Position numbers and translations under genes: made by a program. The notes below the pieces were generated by a model. The model saw only the letters and a program-made list of their open reading frames with translations, was not told the DNA's origin and did not search any database. Source: Hyphomicrobiales bacterium (GTDB lineage: Bacteria > Pseudomonadota > Alphaproteobacteria > Rhizobiales > Rhizobiaceae). From it: a DNA stretch of 64,000 bases. The stretch is from the NCBI GenBank assembly GCA_900469475.1, contig UBXG01000006.1, positions 160,818-224,817 on the forward strand. The letters run 5' to 3'. Positions 36,113-47,024 of the stretch are shown here, piece by piece. Each line of letters starts with the position of its first letter. Position 1 is the stretch's first letter.

Positions 36113-36853
36113 ATGGCTGACTTTCGCAATTACCAAAACCGGGCGCAGAGCGGTGCGCAATCCGGTGCGATGATAGACGAGGGCCTTCGAGCCTATATGC
36201 TCAAGGTCTATAACCTGATGGCGCTGGGTCTGGCGATCACGGGTGTTGCCGCCTATCTCTCCTTCTCGCTCGCTTTCGCAAACGGACAGATCACGGCCTT
36301 CGGCCAGGCGATCTATCTCAGCCCGCTGAAGTGGGTGGTCATTCTCGCCCCGCTGGCAATGGTCTTCTTCCTGAGCTTCAGGATCAACCGCATGAGCGTG
36401 GCCGCCGCGACGACGACCTTCTGGGTCTACGCCGCGCTGGTGGGCCTGTCGCTGTCGTCGATCTTCATCATCTACACCGGCCAGAGCGTCGTGCAGACCT
36501 TCTTCGTGACCGCCGCCTCCTTCGGCGCGCTGTCGCTCTACGGCTACACGACCAAGCGTGACCTGTCGGCGATGGGCTCGTTCCTGATGATGGGTCTCTT
36601 CGGCCTGATCATCGCGACGCTCGTCAACATCTTCCTGGCTTCGTCCGCCCTGCAGTTCGCCATCTCCGTGATCGGCGTCCTGATCTTCGCAGGCCTCACC
36701 GCCTACGATACGCAGCGGATCAAGGAAATGTACTACACCGCCGATGATGCGACGGTGGCTGGCCGCAAGGCGATCATGGGCGCCCTGTCGCTCTACCTGG
36801 ACTTCATCAACCTGTTCATGTTCCTGCTGCAATTTATGGGCAACCGCCGTTAA
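36113..36853 (+). CDS. ybhL: Bax inhibitor-1/YbhL family membrane protein
   Basis: 246 residues from the ATG at 36113, with AAAGAGGAAAAC before it. Seven membrane segments. The family pattern is clear: LRAYMLKVYNLMALGLAITGVAAYLSF at the start, AASFGALSLYGYTTKRDLSAMGSFL in the middle, and FAGLTAYDTQRIKEMYY with the conserved aspartate near the end. These proteins are thought to leak calcium or protons across the inner membrane. A structured leader and a strong terminator frame it as a single-gene unit. Confidence 0.95.
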   Translation: MADFRNYQNRAQSGAQSGAMIDEGLRAYMLKVYNLMALGLAITGVAAYLSFSLAFANGQITAFGQAIYLSPLKWVVILAPLAMVFFLSFRINRMSVAAATTTFWVYAALVGLSLSSIFIIYTGQSVVQTFFVTAASFGALSLYGYTTKRDLSAMGSFLMMGLFGLIIATLVNIFLASSALQFAISVIGVLIFAGLTAYDTQRIKEMYYTADDATVAGRKAIMGALSLYLDFINLFMFLLQFMGNRR

Positions 36854-36877
36854 TCGCAGCGTGAAATGAGATACGAA

Positions 36878-36902
36878 AAGGCGGCTTCGGCCGCCTTTTT
36901 TG
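36878..36902 (+). terminator. Rho-independent terminator of ybhL
   Basis: AAGGCGGC, loop TTCG, GCCGCCTT followed by TTTTG. It lies 25 bases after the stop. Confidence 0.93.
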
Positions 36903-36971
36903 TTTGCTTGGTCGCACGCCCTGCGATTTGATAGCTGCCGTCACAAATCCGCAGATCAGGCAATAGAAGCA

Positions 36972-37529
36972 ATGTCCGTCAGCCTCCGCAGTGCAACCTC
37001 AGACGACCTTCCCCATATCACCGCCATCTACAGAGATTCCGTCTTGAACGGCACGGCAAGCTACGAAATCACGCCGCCTAGCCAGGAAGAAATGGCGACA
37101 CGGTTCGAGGCGATCCTTGACAAGGGATATCCCTATCTCATCGCCGAAGACGAGGCCGGCGCGTTCCTCGGCTATGCTTATGCTTCCTCGTTCCGCACGC
37201 GGCCAGCCTATCGTTGGATGGTGGAGGACTCCATCTATCTGGCGCCGGAGGCCCGAGGGCGCGGCATTGGCCGATTGCTGCTCGATGCGCTCGTCGAAAG
37301 CTGCCAGACGCTTGGCTTCCGCCAGATGATTGCCGTCATCGGTGGCGCCCATCCCGCCTCCGTTGCCGTACACCGCGCCGCAGGCTTCACCGAAACCGGC
37401 CTGTTGAAAGGCACCGGCTACAAGCATGGCCGGTGGCTGGATACGATGCTGATGCAGAAGGCGCTCGGACACGGCGCGGAAACCGATCCGGATCCTTCGG
37501 TTTATCCGGGGACATTGTTTGGGGGATAG
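36972..37529 (+). CDS. GNAT acetyltransferase, phosphinothricin/methionine-sulfoximine type
   Basis: 185 residues from the ATG at 36972 (MSVSLRSATSDDLPHITAIYRD). The subfamily features include VLNGTASYEITPPSQEEM, YAYASSFRTRPAYRWMVEDSIYLAPEARGRGIGRLLLDAL with the acetyl-CoA loop, and GGAHPASVAVHRAAGF. This resembles Pat/YwnH-type enzymes that acetylate phosphinothricin or methionine sulfoximine. The natural substrate here is not proven. Confidence 0.88.
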   Translation: MSVSLRSATSDDLPHITAIYRDSVLNGTASYEITPPSQEEMATRFEAILDKGYPYLIAEDEAGAFLGYAYASSFRTRPAYRWMVEDSIYLAPEARGRGIGRLLLDALVESCQTLGFRQMIAVIGGAHPASVAVHRAAGFTETGLLKGTGYKHGRWLDTMLMQKALGHGAETDPDPSVYPGTLFGG

Positions 37530-37584
37530 TATCTGACCCGCCAGTCTGCAGAGCCGCCTAGCCCGCTGCGGAAACGCGCAGAAA

Positions 37585-37986
37585 CTACTTCTCCACCAGC
37601 TTCAGCTGCTTGTCGAAAACCTTCAGCACTTGATTCAGGTCATGACCACGTTTCAGGATCATGCCGCTGGTATTGACGACGGAAAAGGCACCCTGCTTGG
37701 CCGATAGCTTCGGATTCTTTTCGATGCGGAAAAGCGGCATCTCGCCGGAGCGCTTGAAGACGGAGAAAACCGCTTTGTCCTTCAAATGGTCGATGGCGTA
37801 GTCGCGCCACTCGCCCTCGCCGACCATGCGGCCATAGATCCAGAGAATCGCATCCAGCTCCCGGCGATGAAACGTCACCGGCAGTGGGTCCTTGCTCTGT
37901 TTGTATTCTCTGAGATCAACGACGACGGATGAATTGGTATCGACGGAACGGCTTTCACCGTGTCTCAAATCCGGCTGATCAGTCAT
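37585..37986 (-). CDS. DUF2794 family protein
   Basis: 133 residues from the ATG at 37986, with GGGGGAT just upstream. The conserved block VTFHRRELDAILWIYGRMVGEGEWRDYAIDHLKDKAVFSVFKRSGEMPLFRIEKNPKL identifies a family of unknown function typical of rhizobia. The C-terminus is basic and helical (KRGHDLNQVLKVFDKQLKLVEK). No signal peptide or membrane segment. Convergent with the GNAT gene. Confidence 0.85.
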   Translation of the reverse strand: MTDQPDLRHGESRSVDTNSSVVVDLREYKQSKDPLPVTFHRRELDAILWIYGRMVGEGEWRDYAIDHLKDKAVFSVFKRSGEMPLFRIEKNPKLSAKQGAFSVVNTSGMILKRGHDLNQVLKVFDKQLKLVEK

Positions 37987-38392
37987 CAATCCCCCAGGGG
38001 CTATCTCATGACAGGAGAATGACAGTTTGCCTCAGCCACATCAAATTGCAAGACGGGTGGCGGCTCACAATTTCTTTCCCAGCTGTGAAAGCACCTCGTC
38101 AGCGCCGCATTTCAGCCAAAACGACGCCCAATTTACAGGAAGTATAGGGAACCGTTTGGCGCCGCCGCGTCAAACGGCCCGGCCGGGGCGCATCGATTAA
38201 ACCCCAGCCCCGAATGCGTCCTCGCCGGGCACCTCCCCTTTTCGACGCTAGCCGATATAGGGTCCCCTTCTTGGCGTTAGCCAAAATAGGGACCCTTTTG
38301 GACGTCACGCAAAATAGGGATCTTTCGGCCGTCAGCCTAAATATGGAGCCTTTTCGGCCCAAGCCGAATGAAGGGGCTCCAGAAAAAACCGC
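37987..38392. other. 406 bp intergenic region holding a repeat array
   Basis: Between the DUF2794 gene (start at 37986) and the DUF1223 gene (stop at 38393), both on the minus strand. It must hold the DUF2794 promoter. The right third is a degenerate tandem repeat, and one more copy of the same core lies at about 38143-38160. An 87-codon open frame on the minus strand crosses it but is judged non-coding. Confidence 0.6.
38245..38378. repeat. Degenerate 27-29 bp tandem repeat array
   Basis: The core AATAGGGACCCTTTTGG is repeated with changes. TAGGG or its match starts at 38258, 38287, 38315 and 38342, giving periods of 29, 28 and 27 bases, and a weaker fifth copy follows near 38366. The left shoulder of each unit is GTnAGCC. 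Two units have a palindromic centre (GGGTCCC and GGGACCC). The changing period shifts the reading frame, so the DNA or RNA, not a peptide, is what repeats. Confidence 0.75.
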
Positions 38393-39136
38393 TCAGCCGT
38401 CCGAGCCCACAGTCAAGACAGTCGCCCCCAGGATGGCGGCCGGATCGCCCGCAGGCGTCGATGCCTGCAGCAGAATCGCGAGGCCTCGCCGGCCGGCTTT
38501 ATCGAGCACGGTAGAGGGCAGCACTAGGCTCATAGCCTTGCCGTCCCACATGCCCACCGTTTCGACATCGGAGACGGCATGCATATAGGCAATCTGCTGG
38601 CCGGTATTTTCGCCGCCCTTAGGTGCCACCATCTGCTCTTTGTCGAAATAGACGGCAACCACATTGGCCTTGCCCTGCCCGGCTCCGATCTTGATCTCCA
38701 GCTCGTCGCCCTTCATGGCGGCACTGACCGGAACCATCAGGCCCTCGCCAAGGCGCTCAAACTCGTCGAGCTTAACGTTGATGCCACTGAGATCGGCACC
38801 GTTCATATGGTCCCTGCCATTGACGATCGCCTGTGGCGTATAAACCCCGCTGCGGCCCATCGTCCGGGCATAAGCATACTGGCGCGCCGTATTGTCCTTG
38901 GACGCCATGGTGTCGTTCCAGCCGAGGTAATTCCAATAGTCGACATGGTAAGCAAGCGCCACGACATTGCCTTGGCGGATCAACTTGCGAAAGGCCGCGT
39001 CGGCGGGGGGACAGGACGCGCAGCCCTGCGAAGTGAAGAGTTCGACGACGCCCTTGATCTTCGGAGCCTCCTGCGCATGCAGCGAACTTGCCAGCGCGAT
39101 GCCTGCCAGAAGTGGAACCAAAAATCGAAGGCGCAT
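38393..39136 (-). CDS. DUF1223 secreted thioredoxin-like protein
   Basis: 247 residues from the ATG at 39136 (MRLRFLVPLLAGIALASSLHAQ), which encodes a clear signal peptide cut near residue 22. The mature protein starts with a thioredoxin-like strand and a CxxC motif: VVELFTSQGCASCPPADAAF. YHVDYWNYLGWND and YTPQAIVNGRDHMNG are DUF1223 signatures. Periplasmic; redox activity is likely but not shown. The long open frame beyond 39136 has no family support. Confidence 0.88.
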   Translation of the reverse strand: MRLRFLVPLLAGIALASSLHAQEAPKIKGVVELFTSQGCASCPPADAAFRKLIRQGNVVALAYHVDYWNYLGWNDTMASKDNTARQYAYARTMGRSGVYTPQAIVNGRDHMNGADLSGINVKLDEFERLGEGLMVPVSAAMKGDELEIKIGAGQGKANVVAVYFDKEQMVAPKGGENTGQQIAYMHAVSDVETVGMWDGKAMSLVLPSTVLDKAGRRGLAILLQASTPAGDPAAILGATVLTVGSDG

Positions 39137-39331
39137 TCTATCTCTACCTCTGCATCCAATCTCGAGCGCCGTCTGCCTATACGGGCTCTGCAAAACTCGC
39201 GCTTCTTGGGGCGACCACGCCACATCAAGCCCGAAAAATCTGAAACAAGAGATAATAGTTTAACGCGATGACGCAAAGTCACGATGGGGTGAGGCCGGAG
39301 TGAGCGGAAGTCTCACCGTACACATCACCGT

Positions 39332-39371
39332 GAAAAACAAGAGGCCGCCGGAAGAGTTTTCCGGCGGCCTC
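39332..39371 (-). terminator. Rho-independent terminator of acnA
   Basis: On the minus strand GAGGCCGCCGG (39361-39371) pairs with CCGGCGGCCTC (39341-39351), an 11-base stem, then TTGTTTTT. It starts about 20 bases after the acnA stop. Confidence 0.9.
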
Positions 39372-39393
39372 CCATAACAGTGTTGAATGCCTA

Positions 39394-42084
<2,691 letters not shown>

Positions 42085-42287
42085 GAGATACCCCGTTTCT
42101 GATAGCCAACACAGTCGTGCGAACGCCTATGCACTTTATGCACATCAGGATGCGGGTACGGCCATTTCCGCTGTCCGCACGTAAGGCAGAAAACCTTATG
42201 TTCGGCGCAAGGATGAAATTCACGCCGACCGCTGGCGTGGTTGCAGGTCTTATAGATAATTTCGTAAAGACTTGCCAGAGTGACAAA

Positions 42288-42313
42288 GCGCAAATTTCGA
42301 CAATTTTTTGCGC
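42288..42313. promoter_or_regulatory. Inverted repeat in the acnA/ccmA divergent gap
   Basis: GCGCAAA (42288-42294) and TTTGCGC (42307-42313) are perfect seven-base arms around 12 bases, about 35 bp before the ccmA start. A regulator site or a leader hairpin is possible. The remaining 263 bp gap holds no gene. Confidence 0.35.
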
Positions 42314-42347
42314 ATTGCGGTAAACAAAATAGGGAAAGCCCGAGCGA

Positions 42348-42995
42348 ATGCATCTAAGCGCTGAAAATCTGGCTGCAAAGCGGGGTGAAGACCTGATTTT
42401 CTTGAATGTTTCCTTCAACTTGGCGGGTGGAGACGCACTCGTTTTGACCGGCCGCAACGGGTCGGGAAAATCGACGCTGCTGCGCGTTGTGGCAGGCCTT
42501 CTCAGGCCGGAAAAGGGTCGTGTCGCATTCACCGGAAAGGACGGCGAATTGGACCGGCCGGCGGGCGAAGCCAGCCATTATCTCGGCCATCGCAATGCGA
42601 TGAAATCCGAGCTGACTGTGGCCGAAAATCTGATCTTCTGGAAAACCTTCCTCACCGATATGCCGGGCGGCTCCAGTCTGAATGTCGATCAAGCGGCCGA
42701 TGCCGTCGGGCTTGCCGACATCACGCATCTGCCCTTCGGCTATCTCTCCGCCGGCCAGCAGCGGCGAATCGCTTTCGCCAAACTTCTGGTCGCCTACCGC
42801 CCTATCTGGATCCTCGACGAACCGACGGCAGCGCTCGACAGCTCCGCCGACCGGCTCTTTGCTGACCTGATCACCACGCATCAAAAAAGCGGCGGCATCG
42901 TTCTTGCAGCAACGCACCAGCCGCTGGGCTTGGAGAACGTACAGGAGATGCGGATGACGGGGTTTGCCGGGGCAAATGAGGGGGTGTGGGGGTGA
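42348..42995 (+). CDS. ccmA: Haem ABC exporter ATP-binding protein CcmA
   Basis: 215 residues. Walker A TGRNGSGKSTLL, signature YLSAGQQRRIAFAKLL, Walker B IWILDEPTAALD and the H-loop TH. GHRNAMKSELTVAENLIFWK is typical of CcmA. With CcmB and CcmC it drives release of the haem-loaded chaperone CcmE in cytochrome c maturation. It leads the ccm cluster, but a 331 bp gap with repeats separates it from ccmB. Confidence 0.95.
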   Translation: MHLSAENLAAKRGEDLIFLNVSFNLAGGDALVLTGRNGSGKSTLLRVVAGLLRPEKGRVAFTGKDGELDRPAGEASHYLGHRNAMKSELTVAENLIFWKTFLTDMPGGSSLNVDQAADAVGLADITHLPFGYLSAGQQRRIAFAKLLVAYRPIWILDEPTAALDSSADRLFADLITTHQKSGGIVLAATHQPLGLENVQEMRMTGFAGANEGVWG

Positions 42996-43065
42996 TGTTG
43001 AATTTGTCGAGCCTGCGATGCCACCCTCTGTCTCTGTGGAAAAGCTCATCGCTGCGCGATGAGTT

Positions 43066-43260
43066 ACCCCCCTCTGTCACTATCGTGACATCTCCCCCAC
43101 AAGGGGGGAGATTGTCGACGGCAGCTGCTTGCCCAAAGCAACTGCGACAGAATCTGCGAGTGCAGAAAGACATTGTTTGGAGTCGAGTGAGCGGCAGGCT
43201 ACCGATCTCCCCCCTTGTGGGGGAGATGCCCCGAAGGGGCAGAGGGGGGTGGCGAGAAGC
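43066..43260. repeat. Inverted pair of CTCCCCCACAAGGGG elements between ccmA and ccmB
   Basis: Left copy about 43066-43116 (CCCCCCTCTGTC, then CATCTCCCCCACAAGGGGGG). Right copy about 43204-43255 is its inverse (TCTCCCCCCTTGTGGGGGAGATG, then CAGAGGGGGG). About 87 bases lie between them. The same element occurs twice inside ftsY at 48.1 and 48.4 kb. The remaining part of the 42996-43326 gap holds no gene. The element will be transcribed within the ccm mRNA if ccmA and ccmB share a promoter. Confidence 0.85.
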
Positions 43261-43326
43261 ACCAGCTTCTCGCGCCTTGAGCCACGCGAAAGGCGATCTT
43301 CACAAACGCTTTGAAAGCCATTACGC

Positions 43327-43986
43327 ATGACCGCCCTCTTCTTCCGCGACCTCAAACTTTCGGTGCGCGCCGGCGGCGGGGCGTTGATCGGTATCCTGTT
43401 CTTCCTGACCGTCGTCGCCATCATCCCCTTCGCCGTCGGCCCCGACCTCAAACTTCTCTCACGCATCGGCCCTGCCATCGTCTGGATCGGCGCGTTGCTC
43501 GCAAGCCTGCTCGGCCTCGACCGGCTGTTTCAAGCCGAGCGCGATGACGGCTCGCTCGATCTGCTCGTCATGCAGGAAGCCCCTCTGGTGCTCACGGTCT
43601 TCATCAAATGCGCGGCCCATTGGGTGGCGACCGGCCTGCCGCTTGTCATCGCCTCGCCGCTGCTCGGCCTCTTTATGAATATGAACGAGACCGCGATCGC
43701 GACGACCGCCCTGACGTTGCTCGTTGGCTCGCCGGCGCTCACCTTCATCGGCGCGGTCGGTGCCGCCGTCGCCGTGGCGCTGCCGCGCGGCGGGTTGCTG
43801 GTCTCCATTCTGGTGCTGCCGCTCACCATTCCCGTGCTGATCTTCGGCGTCAGCGCCACCTATGCCGCCGTCGAGGGACCGCAGCCCTTCCTGCCGCCGT
43901 TTCTGATCCTGATCGCGCTGACCCTGTTCTTCGCAGTCCTCGGGCCAGCCGCTGCCGCCCTTGCCTTGCGGAACACGACGGATTGA
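43327..43986 (+). CDS. ccmB: Haem exporter permease CcmB
   Basis: 219 residues with six membrane helices. The family signature FFRDLKLSVRAGGGALIGILFFLTVVAIIPFAVGPD is at the N-terminus, and LLGLDRLFQAERDDGSLDLLVMQEAPLVLTVFIKC follows. It pairs with CcmA in the cytochrome c maturation ABC complex of the inner membrane. A repeat element separates it from ccmC. Confidence 0.95.
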   Translation: MTALFFRDLKLSVRAGGGALIGILFFLTVVAIIPFAVGPDLKLLSRIGPAIVWIGALLASLLGLDRLFQAERDDGSLDLLVMQEAPLVLTVFIKCAAHWVATGLPLVIASPLLGLFMNMNETAIATTALTLLVGSPALTFIGAVGAAVAVALPRGGLLVSILVLPLTIPVLIFGVSATYAAVEGPQPFLPPFLILIALTLFFAVLGPAAAALALRNTTD

Positions 43987-43989
43987 TCA

Positions 43990-44095
43990 GAGCAATTCCA
44001 GGAAAGTGTGAAGCGGTTTTCCGTCCGGAATTGCGTAAATACAAAAGGATAGAGCGCTTTCGCGTTTCGAAGAAAAGCGGAAAGGCTCTGATGGA
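43990..44095. repeat. AGCAATTCC-family two-hairpin element between ccmB and ccmC
   Basis: First hairpin: AGCAATTCCAGGAAA and TTTTCCGTCCGGAATTGC with GTGAAGCGG in the loop. Second hairpin: AGAGCGCTTTCGC and GCGGAAAGGCTCT around GTTTCGAAGAAAA. The copy at 30.78 kb has the first hairpin, and 11.95 kb has a decayed version. It fills most of the 179 bp gap. Confidence 0.8.
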
Positions 44096-44165
44096 GATAC
44101 TGTTTCGCCCATCTGAGGCAATGCGGTCGATTGCCGGAAAAGCCATATCGGGTTAAACAAGCCGC

Positions 44166-44924
44166 ATGAGCGATATCACTGCGATCAGCCGATTTTCTGA
44201 CCTCGCCAACCCCACGCGGTTTTTGGCTTTTTCGGCGCGTATCATTCCCTGGCTGGCGGCGATTACAGCCATACTCCTAGCGATCGGCCTCTATCTGTCC
44301 TTTACGACCGAGGGCGACTACCAGCAGGGCGATACCGTCCGCATCATGTACATCCACGTTCCGGCCGCCTGGCTGTCGATGATGTGCTACACGATCATGA
44401 GCATGTCGGCGATCGGCACGCTGGTCTGGCGCCATCCGCTGGCCGATGTCGCCGGCAAGACGGCCGCCCCGCTCGGCGCCGCCTTCACCCTGATCGCGCT
44501 GGTCACCGGCTCGCTCTGGGGCAAGCCGATGTGGGGCACCTATTGGGTCTGGGATGCGCGTCTGACCTCGGTCTTCATCCTTTTCCTCATGTATCTCGGC
44601 TTGATTGCGCTCATCCGCGCAATGGACGATCCGTCGAAGGCCGCTCGCGTCGCCTCGATCCTGACGCTGGTCGGCTTCATCAATATCCCGATCATCAAGT
44701 TCTCCGTGGACTGGTGGAACACGCTGCATCAGTCGGAAAGCATCATGCGCATGGATGGCCCGGCCATCGATGCGGAATTCCTCTGGCCGCTCTTCACCAT
44801 GGCGCTCGCCTTCACGCTGCTGTTCTTCACACTGCACCTGATGGCGATCCGCAACGAGATCTGGCGCCGCCGCATCGCCACGCAGCGCCGTATGGCCGCG
44901 CGTATGGCGAGCCGGGAGGACTAG
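44166..44924 (+). CDS. ccmC: Haem transporter CcmC
   Basis: 252 residues with six membrane helices. The tryptophan-rich haem-handling motif is seen at GSLWGKPMWGTYWVWDARLTSVFILFLMYLG, with the flanking histidines in MYIHVPAAWLSM and WWNTLHQSESI. CcmC delivers haem to CcmE in the periplasm. It is followed two bases later by ccmD. Confidence 0.96.
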   Translation: MSDITAISRFSDLANPTRFLAFSARIIPWLAAITAILLAIGLYLSFTTEGDYQQGDTVRIMYIHVPAAWLSMMCYTIMSMSAIGTLVWRHPLADVAGKTAAPLGAAFTLIALVTGSLWGKPMWGTYWVWDARLTSVFILFLMYLGLIALIRAMDDPSKAARVASILTLVGFINIPIIKFSVDWWNTLHQSESIMRMDGPAIDAEFLWPLFTMALAFTLLFFTLHLMAIRNEIWRRRIATQRRMAARMASRED

Positions 44925-44925
44925 A

Positions 44926-45099
44926 ATGTCGCACCCCTTCTATGTCTTCGGCTCCTATGGCTTTGCCGCCTTCATGATCCTCGCCATCATCGCCTGGATC
45001 TGGATCGACGGACGCCTGCGCCGCCGCGAACTTGCCGTATTGGAAGCCTCCGGCATCCGCCGCCGCTCGCAGCGCCCATCGGAAAACGAGACGAAATGA
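44926..45099 (+). CDS. ccmD: Haem exporter accessory protein CcmD
   Basis: 57 residues. It begins MSHPFYVFGSYGFAAFMILAI, with one membrane helix followed by a basic stretch (DGRLRRRELAVLEASGIRRRS), which is the CcmD pattern. It helps CcmC-CcmE complex release. GGGAGGA precedes the ATG, and the stop overlaps ccmG by four bases (ATGA). Confidence 0.93.
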   Translation: MSHPFYVFGSYGFAAFMILAIIAWIWIDGRLRRRELAVLEASGIRRRSQRPSENETK

Positions 45100-45701
45100 C
45101 CACGGATGCCGATAACAAGGATCAGCCGAAATCCAGCGGTACCGCACGCTATCTGCTGGCGCTCATTCCACTGATCGTCTTTGCCTGCATCGCATTTGCC
45201 GTCGGAAAGGTCATGTATGACCAGGAAGTGCACGGCACCGATATATCGGCCATTCCCTCGGCCCTGATCGGCACCAAGGCACCGAAATTAGCGCTGGCGC
45301 CGCTCGACGGCTCCAACCTGCCGGCACTGACCGATGACGCCATCAAGGGCAAGCTGACCCTCGTCAACGTCTTCGCCTCGTGGTGCATTCCCTGTCGTGA
45401 CGAGCATCCTGTGCTGAAGGAACTCGCCAAGGACGGCCGGCTCAATATCGTTGCGATCAATTATAAGGATACGAGCGAGAATGCGCTGCGCTTCCTCGGC
45501 GAGCTCGGCAATCCCTACAACGCCATCGGCATCGACCCGAACGGCTCGGCCGCCATCGACTGGGGCGTCTACGGCATTCCGGAATCCTACCTCGTCTCGC
45601 CCGACGGCACGATCCTCTACAAGCAGGTCGGCCCCTTCACGCCAACCAGCCTGAAGGAAGGGCTTTATCCGGCGATAGCGAAGGCAACTGGCAAATCCTG
45701 A
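45096..45701 (+). CDS. ccmG: Thiol:disulfide interchange protein CcmG/DsbE
   Basis: 201 residues. One N-terminal membrane anchor (about 19-38), then a thioredoxin domain with the redox pair C97/C100 in FASWCIPCRDEHP. GVYGIPESYLVSPDGTILYKQVGP is typical of CcmG. It reduces apocytochrome c cysteines for haem attachment. ccmE, ccmF and ccmH are not in this window. Confidence 0.95.
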   Translation: MTTDADNKDQPKSSGTARYLLALIPLIVFACIAFAVGKVMYDQEVHGTDISAIPSALIGTKAPKLALAPLDGSNLPALTDDAIKGKLTLVNVFASWCIPCRDEHPVLKELAKDGRLNIVAINYKDTSENALRFLGELGNPYNAIGIDPNGSAAIDWGVYGIPESYLVSPDGTILYKQVGPFTPTSLKEGLYPAIAKATGKS

Positions 45702-45705
45702 TTGC

Positions 45706-46296
45706 TTAAAGCGCACTCTGCCACGTCTTGACCGCCTCGACCGGCCACACCAGCATCAGCACGTTCAGCGTGAGATTATCGCGAATCAGATAGCCGGTAA
45801 GCAGTTCAAAGAAGATGGCAATGACGACTGTCACCAAGACCGGCGCACGCCAGGCAAACAGGAAGCCGACGACCATGAAAACGGCATCCATCGACGAATT
45901 GAGAATGCTGTCGCCGACATAATCGAGCGAGATCGTCGCAGCGCGGTATCGGTTGATGATGATCGGGGAATTCTCCAGGATTTCCCAGCCGGATTCGATC
46001 AGCATGGCAACGAAGAGCCGCATCGACAGCGGTTTGCCACGCATGATCAGATGCGTGAGCCCGAAGAAAAGGAAGCCGTGGATGATGTGCGACGGCGTGT
46101 ACCAGTCGGCGATGTGCTGTGAATTGCCGCTGGATTTCACCACCGGCTCGAAAAGCTTGACGTAGCCGCAGGTGCAGATCGGCACGCGGCCCATCATATA
46201 TTCGGTGACGATCTGCACGAGCAGAACGACGGCGCAGGCGATGAACCAGAAGCTCTGTTGCCGATAGCGGCTTTGGGCGTCGATGGCTTCGCTCAT
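45706..46296 (-). CDS. UPF0314 (DUF2585) membrane protein
   Basis: 196 residues with about five membrane helices. The family sequence [50 protein letters not shown] is plainly present, with [15 protein letters not shown] later. Function unknown. Its ATG overlaps the ispZ stop by four bases, so it is coupled to the ftsY-ispZ unit. Confidence 0.9.
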   Translation of the reverse strand: MSEAIDAQSRYRQQSFWFIACAVVLLVQIVTEYMMGRVPICTCGYVKLFEPVVKSSGNSQHIADWYTPSHIIHGFLFFGLTHLIMRGKPLSMRLFVAMLIESGWEILENSPIIINRYRAATISLDYVGDSILNSSMDAVFMVVGFLFAWRAPVLVTVVIAIFFELLTGYLIRDNLTLNVLMLVWPVEAVKTWQSAL

Positions 46297-47024
46297 TTAC
46301 CGTTTTCCACCGGCGGCTCGACCGTGTGCTTCATGATGAGCGGCATCTGCGACAGAGTGAAGAGGATGGTGATCGGCATCGTTCCCCAGACCTTGAAGTT
46401 CACCCAGAGATTATCCGCCGCCTTGGTGTCGGGCAGGTAGAGCCAGTTCGAGCCGCGCCAGACGACTTCGTTAAGCACGGCGAGAACGAAGAAGAAAATG
46501 CCCCAGCGCAGCGTCAGCTTACGCCAGCCTTCAGCATCCAGCTGAAAGGCGGCGTTGAAGACATAGCCTAGCAGCGATTTACCGAAGGCAAGGCCGCCGA
46601 GCAGCACGATGCCAAACAGCGCATTGACGATGGTCGGTTTCATCTTGATGAAGGTTTCGTTCTGAAGATAGATGCCGAGCGCGCCGAAAATCAGCACCAC
46701 GATGCCAGAGACGAAGGGCATCAGCGGCAGGTGGCCGAGCACGACCTTCGAAACGATGAGCGAGATCAACGTTGCCGCCATGAACAGGCCGGTGGCGACG
46801 AAAAGCGGGCCACCGAGCGCTGCCAGCTGCGGGAAATGCTGCACCAGCCAGTCGCCACGCAGATTGCCGAAGAAGAACACCAGCAAAGGCCCGAGTTCCA
46901 GCACCAGCTTCAGCATGGGGTGGTGTTTGTCGGCAGCACTTGGGGTGAGATCGCTGTCGCTGGTCGTCATTGCGGCACTTTCCCTGTCATCAAACTTGTC
47001 ATCGAATTTGTTCTTGTCATTCAT
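46293..47024 (-). CDS. ispZ: Inner membrane-spanning septation protein (IspZ/YciB)
   Basis: 243 residues with five to six membrane helices. [22 protein letters not shown] and [46 protein letters not shown] are family signatures. Linked to envelope and septum formation in other bacteria. The ATG at 47024 overlaps the ftsY stop (ATGA); an internal ATG at 46970 is an alternative start. Coupled on both sides. Confidence 0.92.
   Translation of the reverse strand: MNDKNKFDDKFDDRESAAMTTSDSDLTPSAADKHHPMLKLVLELGPLLVFFFGNLRGDWLVQHFPQLAALGGPLFVATGLFMAATLISLIVSKVVLGHLPLMPFVSGIVVLIFGALGIYLQNETFIKMKPTIVNALFGIVLLGGLAFGKSLLGYVFNAAFQLDAEGWRKLTLRWGIFFFVLAVLNEVVWRGSNWLYLPDTKAADNLWVNFKVWGTMPITILFTLSQMPLIMKHTVEPPVENGK

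Noticed and set aside
38099..38362. 87-codon open frame crossing the tandem repeats
   Set aside because: The repeat units are read in different frames, so no peptide repeat is conserved, and there is no convincing ribosome site.
38245..38378. CRISPR array
   Set aside because: Units are adjacent with no spacers, vary in sequence, and no cas genes are present.
43066..43260. Transposon with inverted ends between ccmA and ccmB
   Set aside because: The inner 87 bases carry no transposase or target duplication that I can see; it is better described as paired palindromic elements.
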